From contig NZ_JAHKQL010000023.1 of NCBI RefSeq assembly GCF_018861005.1, positions 31,999 to 95,998 on the forward strand: DNA of 64,000 bases, written 5' to 3'. Made by a program: the position numbers and the translations under genes. Numbering within the stretch: position 1 is the stretch's first letter; every line of letters begins with the position of its first letter. Source of the stretch: Polaribacter vadi. Lineage in GTDB: Bacteria > Bacteroidota > Bacteroidia > Flavobacteriales > Flavobacteriaceae. Shown piece after piece: positions 15,409 through 24,370 of the stretch. The notes beneath the pieces are model-generated. The model was given only the letters and a program-made list of their open reading frames with translations, had not been told where the DNA came from and searched no databases.

Positions 15409-16596
15409 TTACTGTTCGCTAGGTATTTTTACAACCTCGTTAACATCAGCATTATAATCTACACCATCAACTTTAAAACCAAATAGGTTAAAAAATTCAT
15501 TACTGTAACCTTCTAAATCTCCTAATTCTGATAAATTTTCTGTAGTTGCTTTTTTCCAAAGTTCAGCAATTTCTGCTTGTACATCTTCGCGCATTTCCCA
15601 ATCATCAATTCTAATTCTACCTTTATCATCTAAAGATAAGTCACCACCAAATAAACGCTCACTATACAAACGTTCTATTTGCTCAATACAACCTTCGTGA
15701 ATTCCTTTTTCTTTCATCACTTTAAACAATAACGAAATATATAAAGGAATTACAGGAATTGCAGAACTAGCTTGAGTTACCAAAGCTTTATTTACAGAAA
15801 CATAAGCATTTCCGTTAATCGATTTTAAATCATTAGTAATTTCAAAAGCTGTTTTTTCTAAATCGTCTTTTGCTGCACCAATTGTCCCATTTCTGTAAAC
15901 TGGTTTTGTAACTTCTGGGCCAATATAAGAATAAGCCACAGTTGTTGCGCCTTCAGAAAGTAGGTTTTCTGCTTGTAAAGCATCCATCCACATTTTCCAA
16001 TCTTCACCACCCATTACTGTAACTGTATTTGCAATATCATCTCCTTCAGCAGGATTTATTGATATTTCTGATACATTACCTGTATGAAAATCTACTGTTT
16101 TATTAGTAAAAACTTCGCCAATTGGTTTTAAAACTGATTTAAATCTTTTGCCTGTATTTGGGTGTTTTCTTACTGGTGATGCTAAACTGTAAATTACCAA
16201 ATCTACCTGACCTAAATCTTCTTTTATTAGATTTACAACTTGCTCTTTTATTTCATTAGAAAAAGCATCTCCGTTTATACTTTTTGCATACAAACCTGCT
16301 TTGTGAGCGTGTTTTTCAAAAGCTGCAGTATTGTAATAACCAGGAGAACCTGGTCTACCTTCTGTTGGTGGTTTATCAAAGAAAACACCTATTGTTGCTG
16401 CATCTGAACCAAATGCACTTGTAATTCTAGATGCTAATCCAAAACCTGTTGATGCCCCTAAAACTAACACTTTTTTTGCGCCTTCTATTTTACCTTTAGA
16501 TTTAACATATTCTATTTGATTGATTACGTTTTGCTCACAACCAGTTGGATGTGAAGTTAAACAAATAAATCCTCTTGTTCTTGGTTCTATAATCAT
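15409..16596 (-). CDS. fabV: Enoyl-ACP/trans-2-enoyl-CoA reductase FabV
   Basis: 395 residues, full length. FabV reduces trans-2-enoyl-ACP or enoyl-CoA with NADH in the last step of fatty-acid elongation. The NAD site VLVLGASTGFGLA is near residues 43-55. The long-spaced active site Tyr234-x8-Lys243 (Y-RNGTIGAA-K) is characteristic of FabV rather than FabI, and MIIEPRTRGFICLTSHP is its typical start. This type is resistant to triclosan in studied bacteria. The gene is flanked on both sides by palindromes (P3 downstream, P4 upstream), suggesting a monocistronic unit. Confidence 0.95.
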   Translation of the reverse strand: MIIEPRTRGFICLTSHPTGCEQNVINQIEYVKSKGKIEGAKKVLVLGASTGFGLASRITSAFGSDAATIGVFFDKPPTEGRPGSPGYYNTAAFEKHAHKAGLYAKSINGDAFSNEIKEQVVNLIKEDLGQVDLVIYSLASPVRKHPNTGKRFKSVLKPIGEVFTNKTVDFHTGNVSEISINPAEGDDIANTVTVMGGEDWKMWMDALQAENLLSEGATTVAYSYIGPEVTKPVYRNGTIGAAKDDLEKTAFEITNDLKSINGNAYVSVNKALVTQASSAIPVIPLYISLLFKVMKEKGIHEGCIEQIERLYSERLFGGDLSLDDKGRIRIDDWEMREDVQAEIAELWKKATTENLSELGDLEGYSNEFFNLFGFKVDGVDYNADVNEVVKIPSEQ

Positions 16597-16611
16597 TTTT
16601 TTAATTTATGA

Positions 16612-16644
16612 AGACCTTTCAGGTTTTAAAAACCTGTAAGGTCT
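16612..16644. repeat. Palindromic repeat P4
   Basis: AGACCTT-T-CAGGTTTT pairs with AAAACCTG-T-AAGGTCT, one mismatch per arm. It lies between the purC stop (16657) and the fabV start and is probably the purC terminator. Confidence 0.75.
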
Positions 16645-16656
16645 ATGTAATTCTAC

Positions 16657-17604
16657 TTATTTTGATAAAAAAGAATTTACATTCTCTTCAATTCTTTGTA
16701 ACACATTTTCTGTAGCTGCTTTTACAAAGGTTTCTCCAGTAATTTGTTCGTACAATTCTATGTATCTGTTCGAAATTTCGATGATTTTTTCATCAGACAT
16801 TTCTGGTATTTCTTGATTTTCTTTTCCTTGAAAACCATTTTCTATCAACCATTGACGCACAAATTCTTTAGATAATTGTTTTTGAGCTTCGTTATTGTCT
16901 TGTCTTTCTTGATAACCATCAGCATAAAAATAACGAGAAGAATCTGGAGTATGAATTTCATCAATCAAAACAATTTTACCATCTTTTGTTTTACCAAATT
17001 CGTATTTAGTATCAACCAAAATTAAGCCTCTTTTTACAGCGATTTCTGTTCCTCTTTTAAATAAAGCTTTTGTATAATTTTCTAAAATGATGTAATCTTC
17101 TTCAGAAACAATACCTTTTGCTAAAATGTCCTCTCTAGAAATATCTTCATCATGTTCGCCATTATCTGCTTTGGTTGATGGTGTAATTAAAGGTTCTGGA
17201 AATTTATCATTTTCTTTTAAACCTTCTGCCATTACTACTCCACACAATTCTCTTTTACCCAATTTATATTCACGAGCTGCATGACCAGAAAGGTAACCTC
17301 TAATGACCATTTCTACTTTAAAAGGTTCGCACAAATGACCAACTGCCACATTTTCATCTGGATTTGCTATTAACCAATTAGGAACAATGTCTGCTGTCTC
17401 GTTCATCATTTTGGTTGCAATCTGATTTAAAATTTGCCCTTTAAAAGGAATTTGACGTGGTAAAATTACATCGAAAGCAGAAAGCCTATCAGAAGCAATC
17501 ATTACTAAAAGTTCATCATTTATATTATAAACTTCTCTTACTTTGCCTTTGTAAACAGACTTTTGTTTTGGAAACTTAAAATTGGTTTCGTTTATGGTAT
17601 TCAT
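16657..17604 (-). CDS. purC: Phosphoribosylaminoimidazole-succinocarboxamide synthase
   Basis: 315 residues, the long form of SAICAR synthetase. It joins CAIR and aspartate with ATP in de novo purine synthesis. Signatures visible are [53 protein letters not shown] and [13 protein letters not shown]. No other purine genes are nearby, so it is an isolated pur gene as is common in flavobacteria. A TATTTTTG element sits 26 bp before the start. Confidence 0.96.
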   Translation of the reverse strand: MNTINETNFKFPKQKSVYKGKVREVYNINDELLVMIASDRLSAFDVILPRQIPFKGQILNQIATKMMNETADIVPNWLIANPDENVAVGHLCEPFKVEMVIRGYLSGHAAREYKLGKRELCGVVMAEGLKENDKFPEPLITPSTKADNGEHDEDISREDILAKGIVSEEDYIILENYTKALFKRGTEIAVKRGLILVDTKYEFGKTKDGKIVLIDEIHTPDSSRYFYADGYQERQDNNEAQKQLSKEFVRQWLIENGFQGKENQEIPEMSDEKIIEISNRYIELYEQITGETFVKAATENVLQRIEENVNSFLSK

Positions 17605-17629
17605 TATTTTAGTTATGTTGTTGTTGCTG

Positions 17630-17637
17630 CAAAAATA
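17630..17637 (-). promoter_or_regulatory. -7 promoter element TATTTTTG (minus strand)
   Basis: Matches TAnnTTTG and precedes the purC start by 26 bp. No -33 TTTG was found at the usual spacing. Confidence 0.45.
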
Positions 17638-17650
17638 AGCTTTTCTTAAC

Positions 17651-18271
17651 TTATTCTTTTTTCTTTTGTAATACTTTTATTTGCTTTAAATTATCTGTAA
17701 TTGGTGTTGCTGTAATTACTTTTTCGCCAGGAATAAAATAGAAAAAATAAGCAGAATTTTGGCCTATTTTACGAACATCTAATCTAGTGTTATCTTTAAA
17801 AATTAAAGTGTAATTAGGTATAATTTCTTTATTGGTATATTTATGTTTCATTCCTATTCCCATACCAGTTCTCATGGAAATAAATAATAAAAAGAAAATA
17901 AACATCATACCAGGAATTATATTTTTCTTCTCTTTTAATAACGCGTACTTTTTATCCCATTTTTCTATGTTGTACATTTTTCTGTACCACTTTTTTTCTC
18001 TTAAATAAGCGTAAAAACTAAACATCCATTTTGTAAAGTACAAATACATTAACCAAAACATAAAACCTAAAAAGAGTGATATTTTCCAATTATTGGTTAA
18101 CAAACTGATAGGAGAAATTAAAGCATCTAAAATTGTGGTATAGTTTAAATAAGAAACTCCGAAAATTCCATAAAAAATGGCATCGCTTACAATACCTAAA
18201 ATAATTAGATATAAATATCCAATGTAAAAGTAGTCTTGTAAGCCTAATTTCTCTTTTTCTATCTTAATCAT
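17651..18271 (-). CDS. Hypothetical membrane protein coupled to phoH
   Basis: 206 residues with four likely membrane segments (residues ~15-38, ~48-62, ~65-90 and ~118-135), a basic amphipathic loop between them ([27 protein letters not shown]) and a C-terminal soluble beta-rich domain of about 65 residues. The family is not recognised. Its start overlaps the phoH stop by 4 bp (ATGA), so it is translated with PhoH; that pairing is the only clue to its role. Confidence 0.75.
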   Translation of the reverse strand: MIKIEKEKLGLQDYFYIGYLYLIILGIVSDAIFYGIFGVSYLNYTTILDALISPISLLTNNWKISLFLGFMFWLMYLYFTKWMFSFYAYLREKKWYRKMYNIEKWDKKYALLKEKKNIIPGMMFIFFLLFISMRTGMGIGMKHKYTNKEIIPNYTLIFKDNTRLDVRKIGQNSAYFFYFIPGEKVITATPITDNLKQIKVLQKKKE

Positions 18272-19221
18272 TCAGTTTCTATACTTTTATATGCTGTAAT
18301 TATTTTCTTAACCAGTCTGTGTCTTACAACATCTTTATCATCAAGAAAAACTTGACCTATTCCTTCAATATTTTTTAACGCTAAAAGAGATTCTTTTAAA
18401 CCAGAAACTTGTTTTCTTGGTAAATCTATTTGTCCTGGATCTCCTGTAATAATAAATTTAGCACTTTTACCCATTCTTGTTAAAAACATTTTCATTTGAT
18501 TATGGGTTGTGTTCTGAGCTTCATCTAAAATAACAAATGCACTATCTAAAGTTCTACCTCTCATAAATGCCAAAGGTGCAATTTGAATAACTCCTTTTTC
18601 TAAATGCGATTCTAATTTTTCATGCGGAATCATATCTCGTAAAGCATCATATAAAGGCTGCATATAAGGATCAAGTTTGTCTTTTAAATCTCCAGGTAAA
18701 AAACCAAGATTTTCTCCAGATTCTACAGCAGGTCTAGTTAAAATTATTCGTCTAACATCTTTTTCTTTTAACGCTTTAACAGCCAATGCAACAGCAGTAT
18801 ACGTTTTACCTGTACCTGCAGGACCAACAGCAAAAAGCATATCATTTTTTTCCATTAATGATACCATTTTTCGCTGATTTTCTGTTTGTGGTTTAATTAA
18901 TTTACCACTAACACCATGCACTAAAATATCTTTTGCGTTTCTTGCTGCAGTTGTTTTTTCTTCGTTACCTGTAGATGTTAAAATACGCTCAATGCTATTT
19001 TCATCTAACTTGTTGTAGCGATTAAAATATTTAATTAAACGTTCTAATCGTGTTTCGAATTCATCTAAAATATCTGCTTCTCCATAAATTTTAAGTTTAG
19101 ATCCGCGAGCAACAATTTTAATTTTCGGGAAGTATCTTTTTAATTGCTCTATTGTACTATTCTGTGTACCAAAGAAATCTTTTGGGTTAATTTCCGTTAA
19201 CTCTATAATGCGTTCGTTCAA
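18268..19221 (-). CDS. PhoH family ATPase
   Basis: 317 residues. An N-terminal KH-like region (IKIVARGSKLKIYGE) precedes the PhoH ATPase, with Walker A GPAGTGKT at 133-140, the Q/E-rich PAVESGENLGFLPGDLKDKLDPYMQPLYDAL segment and Walker B AFVILDEAQNTT. It is the PhoH-like or YbeZ type, which in other bacteria is linked to RNA metabolism and rRNA maturation with YbeY. It is followed by a coupled membrane protein and is divergent from the SAM hydrolase gene across a 126-bp gap. Confidence 0.92.
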   Translation of the reverse strand: MNERIIELTEINPKDFFGTQNSTIEQLKRYFPKIKIVARGSKLKIYGEADILDEFETRLERLIKYFNRYNKLDENSIERILTSTGNEEKTTAARNAKDILVHGVSGKLIKPQTENQRKMVSLMEKNDMLFAVGPAGTGKTYTAVALAVKALKEKDVRRIILTRPAVESGENLGFLPGDLKDKLDPYMQPLYDALRDMIPHEKLESHLEKGVIQIAPLAFMRGRTLDSAFVILDEAQNTTHNQMKMFLTRMGKSAKFIITGDPGQIDLPRKQVSGLKESLLALKNIEGIGQVFLDDKDVVRHRLVKKIITAYKSIETE

Positions 19222-19264
19222 ATGATTATATTTTATAGTTTGTTACAATTTTATTTCAACTAAA

Positions 19265-19299
19265 AGTAGTAATTAAAACTACTAAAATGATTAGATTTG
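19265..19299 (+). promoter_or_regulatory. Inverted repeat plus -7 element TAGATTTG in divergent gap
   Basis: AGTAGT (19265-19270) and ACTACT (19278-19283) form a small dyad directly upstream of TAGATTTG (19292-19299), which fits TAnnTTTG. The element could serve the 19348 operon, with the dyad as a regulator site; no -33 motif was found. Confidence 0.4.
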
Positions 19300-19347
19300 C
19301 TTAAAATAGTTAACAACTTTTACACAATTAATTAACAGTAGGTAGCA

Positions 19348-20208
19348 ATGTCTTTAATTACTTTAACAACAGATTTTGGAACTAAAGATCACTTTGTAGG
19401 TGCTGTAAAAGGGGCTATTTACTCAGAATTAGCAGATGCTAGAATTGTAGATATTACACATGAAATATCTCCATTTAACATTACAGAAACTGCGTATATT
19501 TTAAAAAATTCTTACAAAAGTTTTCCTAAAGGCACTATACATATTATTGGTGTAGATTCTGAGTTGAGTAAAGATAACAAGCATATTGCTATGTCTTTAG
19601 ACGATCATTTTTTTGTGTGCCCAGATAATGGGTTAATCTCAATGATTGCATCAGAAATTAATCCTACAAAAATTGTAGAAATTAATATTCACGATAGAAT
19701 TGAAAGCAGTTTTCCTGTTTTAGATGTATTTGTAAAAGTAGCCTGTTTTATTGCCAGAGGTGGAAATTTAACGGTTATTGGTAGAGAAATTTTTGATTTT
19801 AAAAAGTTAGTTGAAATTCAGCCAAAAGTAAATCAAGCAAAAAATCAAATTATTGGTGGAGTTTTATATATTGATAATTATGGAAATTTAATAACCAACA
19901 TCAGTAAAAAAATGTTTAGCGATATTGGTAAAGGACGAGATTTTAAAATTAATGCATCTCGTTATTCATTTACCAAAATCTATAATAAATACAACGAAAT
20001 TACTGGCGATAATTCTAAAGACTCAAGACAGTTTGATGGCAATAAACTTGCCCTTTTTAACTCTGCAGATTTTCTAGAAATTGCCATTTATAGAAGTAAT
20101 TTAAAAACAGTTGGTGGTGCTTCTACTCTATTAGGTTTAGAATATAGAGATCCAATTATTATTGATTTTTTCACAGAATCTAAACCAGAATACTCGTCTT
20201 TATCTTAA
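19348..20208 (+). CDS. S-adenosyl-L-methionine hydroxide adenosyltransferase (DUF62)
   Basis: 286 residues. The start ITLTTDFGTKDHFVGAVKGAI and the motifs DITHEISPF and DNYGNLITNI are those of the SAM hydrolase / fluorinase-chlorinase-like superfamily. Non-halogenating members split SAM to adenosine and methionine using water. The extra loop found in true fluorinases is not apparent, so halogenation is unlikely. It starts a run of five plus-strand genes ending with gldG; the next gene begins 6 bp after its stop. Confidence 0.9.
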   Translation: MSLITLTTDFGTKDHFVGAVKGAIYSELADARIVDITHEISPFNITETAYILKNSYKSFPKGTIHIIGVDSELSKDNKHIAMSLDDHFFVCPDNGLISMIASEINPTKIVEINIHDRIESSFPVLDVFVKVACFIARGGNLTVIGREIFDFKKLVEIQPKVNQAKNQIIGGVLYIDNYGNLITNISKKMFSDIGKGRDFKINASRYSFTKIYNKYNEITGDNSKDSRQFDGNKLALFNSADFLEIAIYRSNLKTVGGASTLLGLEYRDPIIIDFFTESKPEYSSLS

Positions 20209-20214
20209 TTATTT

Positions 20215-20511
20215 ATGTTTGTTAGAATTGTAAAAATGAGTTTACACTCTAAATATATTGCTGAATTTCAGGAAATGTTTGATGAAAAAAAAGCTACAAT
20301 AAGAAATTCTGATGGATGTAAGTTGCTAGAACTATATCAAGATAAAAACAATCCTGAAATATTTTTTACATACTCTTATTGGGAAAATGAAAGTGATTTA
20401 GAAAATTATAGAAATTCTGATTTTTTTAAAGCCACTTGGAAACAAACTAAAGGTTATTTTAATGCCAAACCTGAAGCTTGGAGTGTAGATAAAAGAGTAA
20501 GTATTCATTAA
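20215..20511 (+). CDS. Antibiotic biosynthesis monooxygenase (ABM)-like quinol monooxygenase
   Basis: 98 residues, a single ferredoxin-like ABM domain. The strand FVRIVKMSL, the motif GCKLLELYQDKNNPEIFFTYSYWENESDLENYRNSDFF and the length match putative quinol monooxygenases (YgiN type). Substrate unknown. It is 6 bp behind the SAM hydrolase and 19 bp before the GNAT gene, so it is in the same operon. Confidence 0.85.
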   Translation: MFVRIVKMSLHSKYIAEFQEMFDEKKATIRNSDGCKLLELYQDKNNPEIFFTYSYWENESDLENYRNSDFFKATWKQTKGYFNAKPEAWSVDKRVSIH

Positions 20512-20530
20512 GCAGAAAGCAAATTTAAAA

Positions 20531-21055
20531 ATGAATTTCAACTTTAAGAATTTTCCTGAATTTAAAACCAAAAGATTACTTTTAAGAGAAGCTACTTTTA
20601 AGGATATAAATTCAGTTTTTGAATTACGTTCTTCTAAAGAAATTAATAAATTTGTTGGCACAAAAAGAGTACAAAATCTAGAAGAAGCTAAAGCTTTTAT
20701 TGAAGTTTGTAAAAGTTTATATCAAAAAGAAAAAAGAATATTTTGGTTAATAGAATATCAAAATCAAGTGATTGGTAGTGTTGTTTTACATCAAATTGAT
20801 ATTGATAAAAATTACTCAGAAATTGGTTATAAATTAAAACCTGAATTTCATAAAAAAGGAATAATGACAGAAGCAATGCAATCAGTTTTAACTTTTGGAA
20901 AATCTAAAATGAAATTAAAAACCATAGAAGCTTTTACGCATAAAAATAATTTAGCTTCAATTGCTTTGTTAGAGAAATTAGATTTTGTTTTTCAGCCTAA
21001 CAGAAAATGTAATACTTATGATTTTAATAGAATCTATAAATTAGAAATAAACTAA
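20531..21055 (+). CDS. GNAT family N-acetyltransferase (RimJ/RimL-like)
   Basis: 174 residues. It starts with F(K/E)TKRLLLREATFKDINSVFELR, the usual RimJ/RimL-like opening, and has the acetyl-CoA binding stretch IGYKLKPEFHKKGIMTEAMQSVLTFG (Q/R-x-x-G-x-G/A is partly relaxed here to HKKGIM). The target, protein N-terminus or small molecule, is unknown. The stop codon abuts the gldF start at 21056. Confidence 0.88.
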   Translation: MNFNFKNFPEFKTKRLLLREATFKDINSVFELRSSKEINKFVGTKRVQNLEEAKAFIEVCKSLYQKEKRIFWLIEYQNQVIGSVVLHQIDIDKNYSEIGYKLKPEFHKKGIMTEAMQSVLTFGKSKMKLKTIEAFTHKNNLASIALLEKLDFVFQPNRKCNTYDFNRIYKLEIN

Positions 21056-21775
21056 ATGTATCCTATTCTAAAAAAAGAATTCAACTCATTTTTTGCAAGC
21101 CCAATTGCCTATTTGGTTATAGGAGTTTTCTTGCTGATTAATGGTTTGTTTCTATTTATATTTAACGACGATTTTAACATCTTAAATGCTGGTTTTGCAG
21201 ATGTAACTCCGTTTTTTTATTTAGCACCTTGGGTGTTTTTATTTCTGATTCCAGCAATAACAATGAAAAGTTTTGCTGATGAATTTAATACAGGTACCAT
21301 AGAACTTTTAAAAACAAAACCAATTTCTGATTGGCAAATTGTTCTAGGTAAATTTTGGGCTTCTCTCCTATTGGTTTGCATTGCTATTGTTCCTACTTTT
21401 ATTTATGTGTATACAGTTTATCAACTAGGCAATCCAGTTGGAAATATAGATTTTGGCAGTACAATTGGTTCTTATATTGGTTTGTTATTTTTAGCAGCAA
21501 CTTACACTTCTGTGGGTTTATTTACATCAACTTTATCTAAAAATCAGATTGTTGCGTTTATTTTAGGTGTTTTTATTACGTTTTTTTTGTTCTACGGATT
21601 TGACGCAATTGCAACTTCTTTTGGAAACAGTAGTTTAACCATTCAACAATTAGGTATTAACGAACATTTTAAAAGTATTTCTAGAGGTGTAATTGATACC
21701 AGAGATATTATTTACTTTTTAAGTGTTACGTTTTTCTTTTTATTCATCACTAAAACACGTTTAGACAATGAATAA
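21056..21775 (+). CDS. gldF: Gliding motility ABC transporter permease GldF
   Basis: 239 residues with six membrane helices. The N-terminus LKKEFNSFFASPIAYLVIGVFLLINGLFLF and the ABC-2 permease motif KSFADEFNTGTIELLKTKPISDWQIVLGKFWASL are distinctive of GldF. With GldG here and the ATPase GldA elsewhere, it forms the Gld ABC transporter needed for gliding in Flavobacterium johnsoniae. The start codon follows directly on the GNAT stop, and the gene overlaps gldG by 8 bp. Confidence 0.93.
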   Translation: MYPILKKEFNSFFASPIAYLVIGVFLLINGLFLFIFNDDFNILNAGFADVTPFFYLAPWVFLFLIPAITMKSFADEFNTGTIELLKTKPISDWQIVLGKFWASLLLVCIAIVPTFIYVYTVYQLGNPVGNIDFGSTIGSYIGLLFLAATYTSVGLFTSTLSKNQIVAFILGVFITFFLFYGFDAIATSFGNSSLTIQQLGINEHFKSISRGVIDTRDIIYFLSVTFFFLFITKTRLDNE

Positions 21776-23408
21776 AAAAATCAAAAATATAAGTTTATTA
21801 ATCGTTGGTTTAATTGTTTTAAACATTGCAAATCAATCTTTTTACAAACGTTTCGATTTAACTGCAGATAAACGTTATACATTATCAGAAACTACGAATT
21901 CGATTTTATCAAAAGTTAAAAAACCACTTTTTATAACGGTTTATTTAGAAGGCGATTTTCCATCAGAATTTAAAAGATTACAAGTTGAAACGCGTCAATA
22001 TTTAGAAGAATTATCAGCAGAAAATAATCAAATTAAAATCCATTTCGAAAACCCAGATGATCAAAGAGAAGATTTGATTAAAAAAGGAATGATGCCTAGC
22101 CAATTAACAGTAGAAGAAGATGGTAAATTATCTGAAGCTATTATTTTTCCTTGGGCAGAAATCATTTTTGGAGAAAAATCAGAAATCGTTTCTTTATTAC
22201 CAACAGGAATTGTTGCTAGCCAAGAAGAACAATTGCAAAAAGCAATAGAAAATTTAGAATACAGTTTTTCTAATGCCATAAATAGTATCAATCAAAAAAA
22301 GCAAAAAAGTGTTGCTGTACTTACAGGAAATGGGGAATTACAAGACATTTATCAATATAGTTTTTTAAGTGAAGTTGCTAAGAAATACAAATTGGCAAAA
22401 TTTACTTTAGATTCTGTTGCTACAAATCCGCAGCAAACTTTACAAGATTTAAGCTCATTAGATTTGGCAATTATTGCAAAACCAACTCAAAAATTTACAG
22501 AAAAAGAAAAGCTAGTTATAGATCAATACATTACAAATGGAGGTAAAACTTTGTGGATGTTAGACAATGTACAAGCAGATCAAGACAGTTTATTTAATGG
22601 AGGTAAAATGTTGGCTTACCCAAGAGATTTAAACTTAACAGACTTGCTATTTTCTTACGGAATTAGAATAAACACAAGCTTAATTAAAGATTTATATGCT
22701 GCTCAAATTCCTTTAGCAACTGGTAATATTGGCAATCAGCCTCAATTTCAAAATTTCGATTGGTTTTTTCATCCTTTGGTTGGTGCTAATCCAAATCATC
22801 CAATTACCAAAAATGTAGCTCCTGTTCGTTTGCAATTTGCAAATCAGATAGATACTTTAAAAAATAATATTAAAAAAACACCTTTATTGATGAGTTCTAC
22901 TTTAACGCAAAAAGTAGGAACACCAACAATAATCGAGTTACAATCTATTGCTGATGAACCACAGGAAAAAGATTATATTTCTGGAAATCAATTATTTGGT
23001 GTTTTGTTAGAAGGTAATTTTAAATCGGCATATAAAAACAGAGTAAAACCTTTTAAAAGCCCACTTTTTAAAGACAATGCAACTAACAATAAAATGATTG
23101 TTATTGCTGATGGTGATGTTGGAAAAAATCAACTTTTAAAAGGGCAACCAACAGATTTATCTACAGACAAATGGACCAATCAACAATTTGGAAACAAAGA
23201 TTTTTTAATTAATGCTGTAGATTATTTATTAGACGATTCAGGCTTAATCAACCTTAGAAATAAAACTTTACAAATTAGAATGTTAGACAAGCAAAAAGCA
23301 TTTAAAGAACGTACTTTTTGGCAATTTTTAAATGTTGTTTTTCCTTTGATTGTATTGTTTGTATTTGGTTTTGGTTTTAATTATTTACGAAAAAGGAAGT
23401 ATAGTTAG
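21768..23408 (+). CDS. gldG: Gliding motility protein GldG (ABC transporter substrate-binding/auxiliary)
   Basis: 546 residues with an N-terminal anchor (residues ~7-25), a large extracytoplasmic domain of the ABC-type uncharacterised transporter family (FDLTADKRYTLSETTNSIL, FITVYLEGDFPSEFKRLQ, KTLWMLDNV) and a C-terminal helix (~520-540). It pairs with GldF, with an 8-bp overlap. The stop codon TAG at 23406-23408 lies inside a 7-bp tandem repeat, so changes in repeat number would not alter the protein but would change its 3' flank. Confidence 0.93.
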   Translation: MNKKIKNISLLIVGLIVLNIANQSFYKRFDLTADKRYTLSETTNSILSKVKKPLFITVYLEGDFPSEFKRLQVETRQYLEELSAENNQIKIHFENPDDQREDLIKKGMMPSQLTVEEDGKLSEAIIFPWAEIIFGEKSEIVSLLPTGIVASQEEQLQKAIENLEYSFSNAINSINQKKQKSVAVLTGNGELQDIYQYSFLSEVAKKYKLAKFTLDSVATNPQQTLQDLSSLDLAIIAKPTQKFTEKEKLVIDQYITNGGKTLWMLDNVQADQDSLFNGGKMLAYPRDLNLTDLLFSYGIRINTSLIKDLYAAQIPLATGNIGNQPQFQNFDWFFHPLVGANPNHPITKNVAPVRLQFANQIDTLKNNIKKTPLLMSSTLTQKVGTPTIIELQSIADEPQEKDYISGNQLFGVLLEGNFKSAYKNRVKPFKSPLFKDNATNNKMIVIADGDVGKNQLLKGQPTDLSTDKWTNQQFGNKDFLINAVDYLLDDSGLINLRNKTLQIRMLDKQKAFKERTFWQFLNVVFPLIVLFVFGFGFNYLRKRKYS

Positions 23409-23430
23409 CTGTTAGCTGTTAGCTGTTAGC
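23404..23430. repeat. 7-bp tandem repeat GTTAGCT
   Basis: Nearly four head-to-tail copies of GTTAGCT, the first containing the gldG stop codon. Probably prone to slippage. Confidence 0.9.
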
Positions 23431-23449
23431 AAAAATGAAAAATTACTCG

Positions 23450-23497
23450 AACTTAAAAACTTAAAAACTTTGAAACTTTGAAACTTTGAAACTTAAA
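23450..23497. repeat. 8-bp tandem repeat AACTTTGA/AACTTAAA
   Basis: Six 8-bp units, three AACTTTGA flanked by AACTTAAA variants. The last unit contains the stop codon (23493-23495) of the converging minus-strand gene. Only 19 bp separate it from the GTTAGCT array. Confidence 0.88.
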
Positions 23498-24257
23498 ATG
23501 AAAGTAAATCATCGTGAATAAATTCATAATTTAAAACTTTTTGAATTTTATCCGAAGAAATTATTTTCCATTCATAAACATCATTAAATTCAAATTCTGG
23601 TAACTCAAAACCAGCACTCAGTTTTGCTAAAGTGTAAAATTCTCTTCTTGTTGGGTGATGGTTAGAACAAGCATTAAAAGTCTCATTCCAAGAATTTTGA
23701 TTTATAATTTCGTGAATGATTTCTATACAATCTTCTCTATGAATCATATTTACAAAACCCTTTGGCTGTGGAATTTTTCTACCATTTTTAAACCAATTAA
23801 ATGGTTGTCTGTTACCACCAAACAAACCTGCAAAACGAATAATTGTAGTTTCAAAAAATGTATTTTCTCTAAATAAATTTTCTATTTCTACTAAAGGATG
23901 ATTTTTTAGCACTTCGTCTTCTTCAGTCATCACTTTATTAATTCGTCCATACACAGAAGTAGAACTTATAAAAATCACTTTTTGAATTGATGATTCTTGT
24001 ATTTGAGCAATTAAGTTTTCAAAACCATCTATATCTTTAGACGTAATTGCAATAATTAAAATATCTGAATCTAAAAAAGCATCAAATTCTTCATTCTCAG
24101 AAACATCAACCAAATAAGTATCAATATCTAAACTCTCTAAAACATCTATTTTTTCTTCGGATGTAGTTGAACCTTTAACAGAAAAACCATCCTCTAAAAA
24201 AGAAACAGCCAAAGGTTTACCCAACCAACCACAACCTAAAATGCTAATATTTTTCAT
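23493..24257 (-). CDS. Extended SDR / NAD-dependent epimerase-like protein (YeeZ type)
   Basis: 254 residues with a Rossmann start ISILGCGWLGKPLAVSFLEDG, the SSTSVYG motif (residues ~98-104) and IIRFAGLFGG. The usual catalytic YxxxK is not obvious, which is common in atypical extended SDRs such as YeeZ. Substrate unknown. The stop codon lies in an 8-bp tandem repeat. A TATATTTG element at 24279-24286 lies 22 bp before the start. Confidence 0.82.
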   Translation of the reverse strand: MKNISILGCGWLGKPLAVSFLEDGFSVKGSTTSEEKIDVLESLDIDTYLVDVSENEEFDAFLDSDILIIAITSKDIDGFENLIAQIQESSIQKVIFISSTSVYGRINKVMTEEDEVLKNHPLVEIENLFRENTFFETTIIRFAGLFGGNRQPFNWFKNGRKIPQPKGFVNMIHREDCIEIIHEIINQNSWNETFNACSNHHPTRREFYTLAKLSAGFELPEFEFNDVYEWKIISSDKIQKVLNYEFIHDDLLSF

Positions 24258-24278
24258 TTAATTATATCATTAATTATA

Positions 24279-24286
24279 CAAATATA
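24279..24286 (-). promoter_or_regulatory. -7 promoter element TATATTTG (minus strand)
   Basis: Fits TAnnTTTG, 22 bp ahead of the SDR gene start in the divergent gap. Confidence 0.45.
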
Positions 24287-24333
24287 CAATCCCTTTTTAA
24301 GGTTTTGTTAACATTAGTCACTTTTTGAAATTG

Positions 24334-24341
24334 TAATTTTG
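24334..24341 (+). promoter_or_regulatory. -7 promoter element TAATTTTG
   Basis: Fits TAnnTTTG, 30 bp before the DUF2911 start, facing away from the minus-strand element at 24279. Confidence 0.45.
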
Positions 24342-24370
24342 AAAGTAGTTAAAAACTAAATCACTTATTT

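Noticed and set aside
23404..23497. CRISPR-like array
   Set aside because: Units of 7 and 8 bp without spacers; these are simple tandem repeats.
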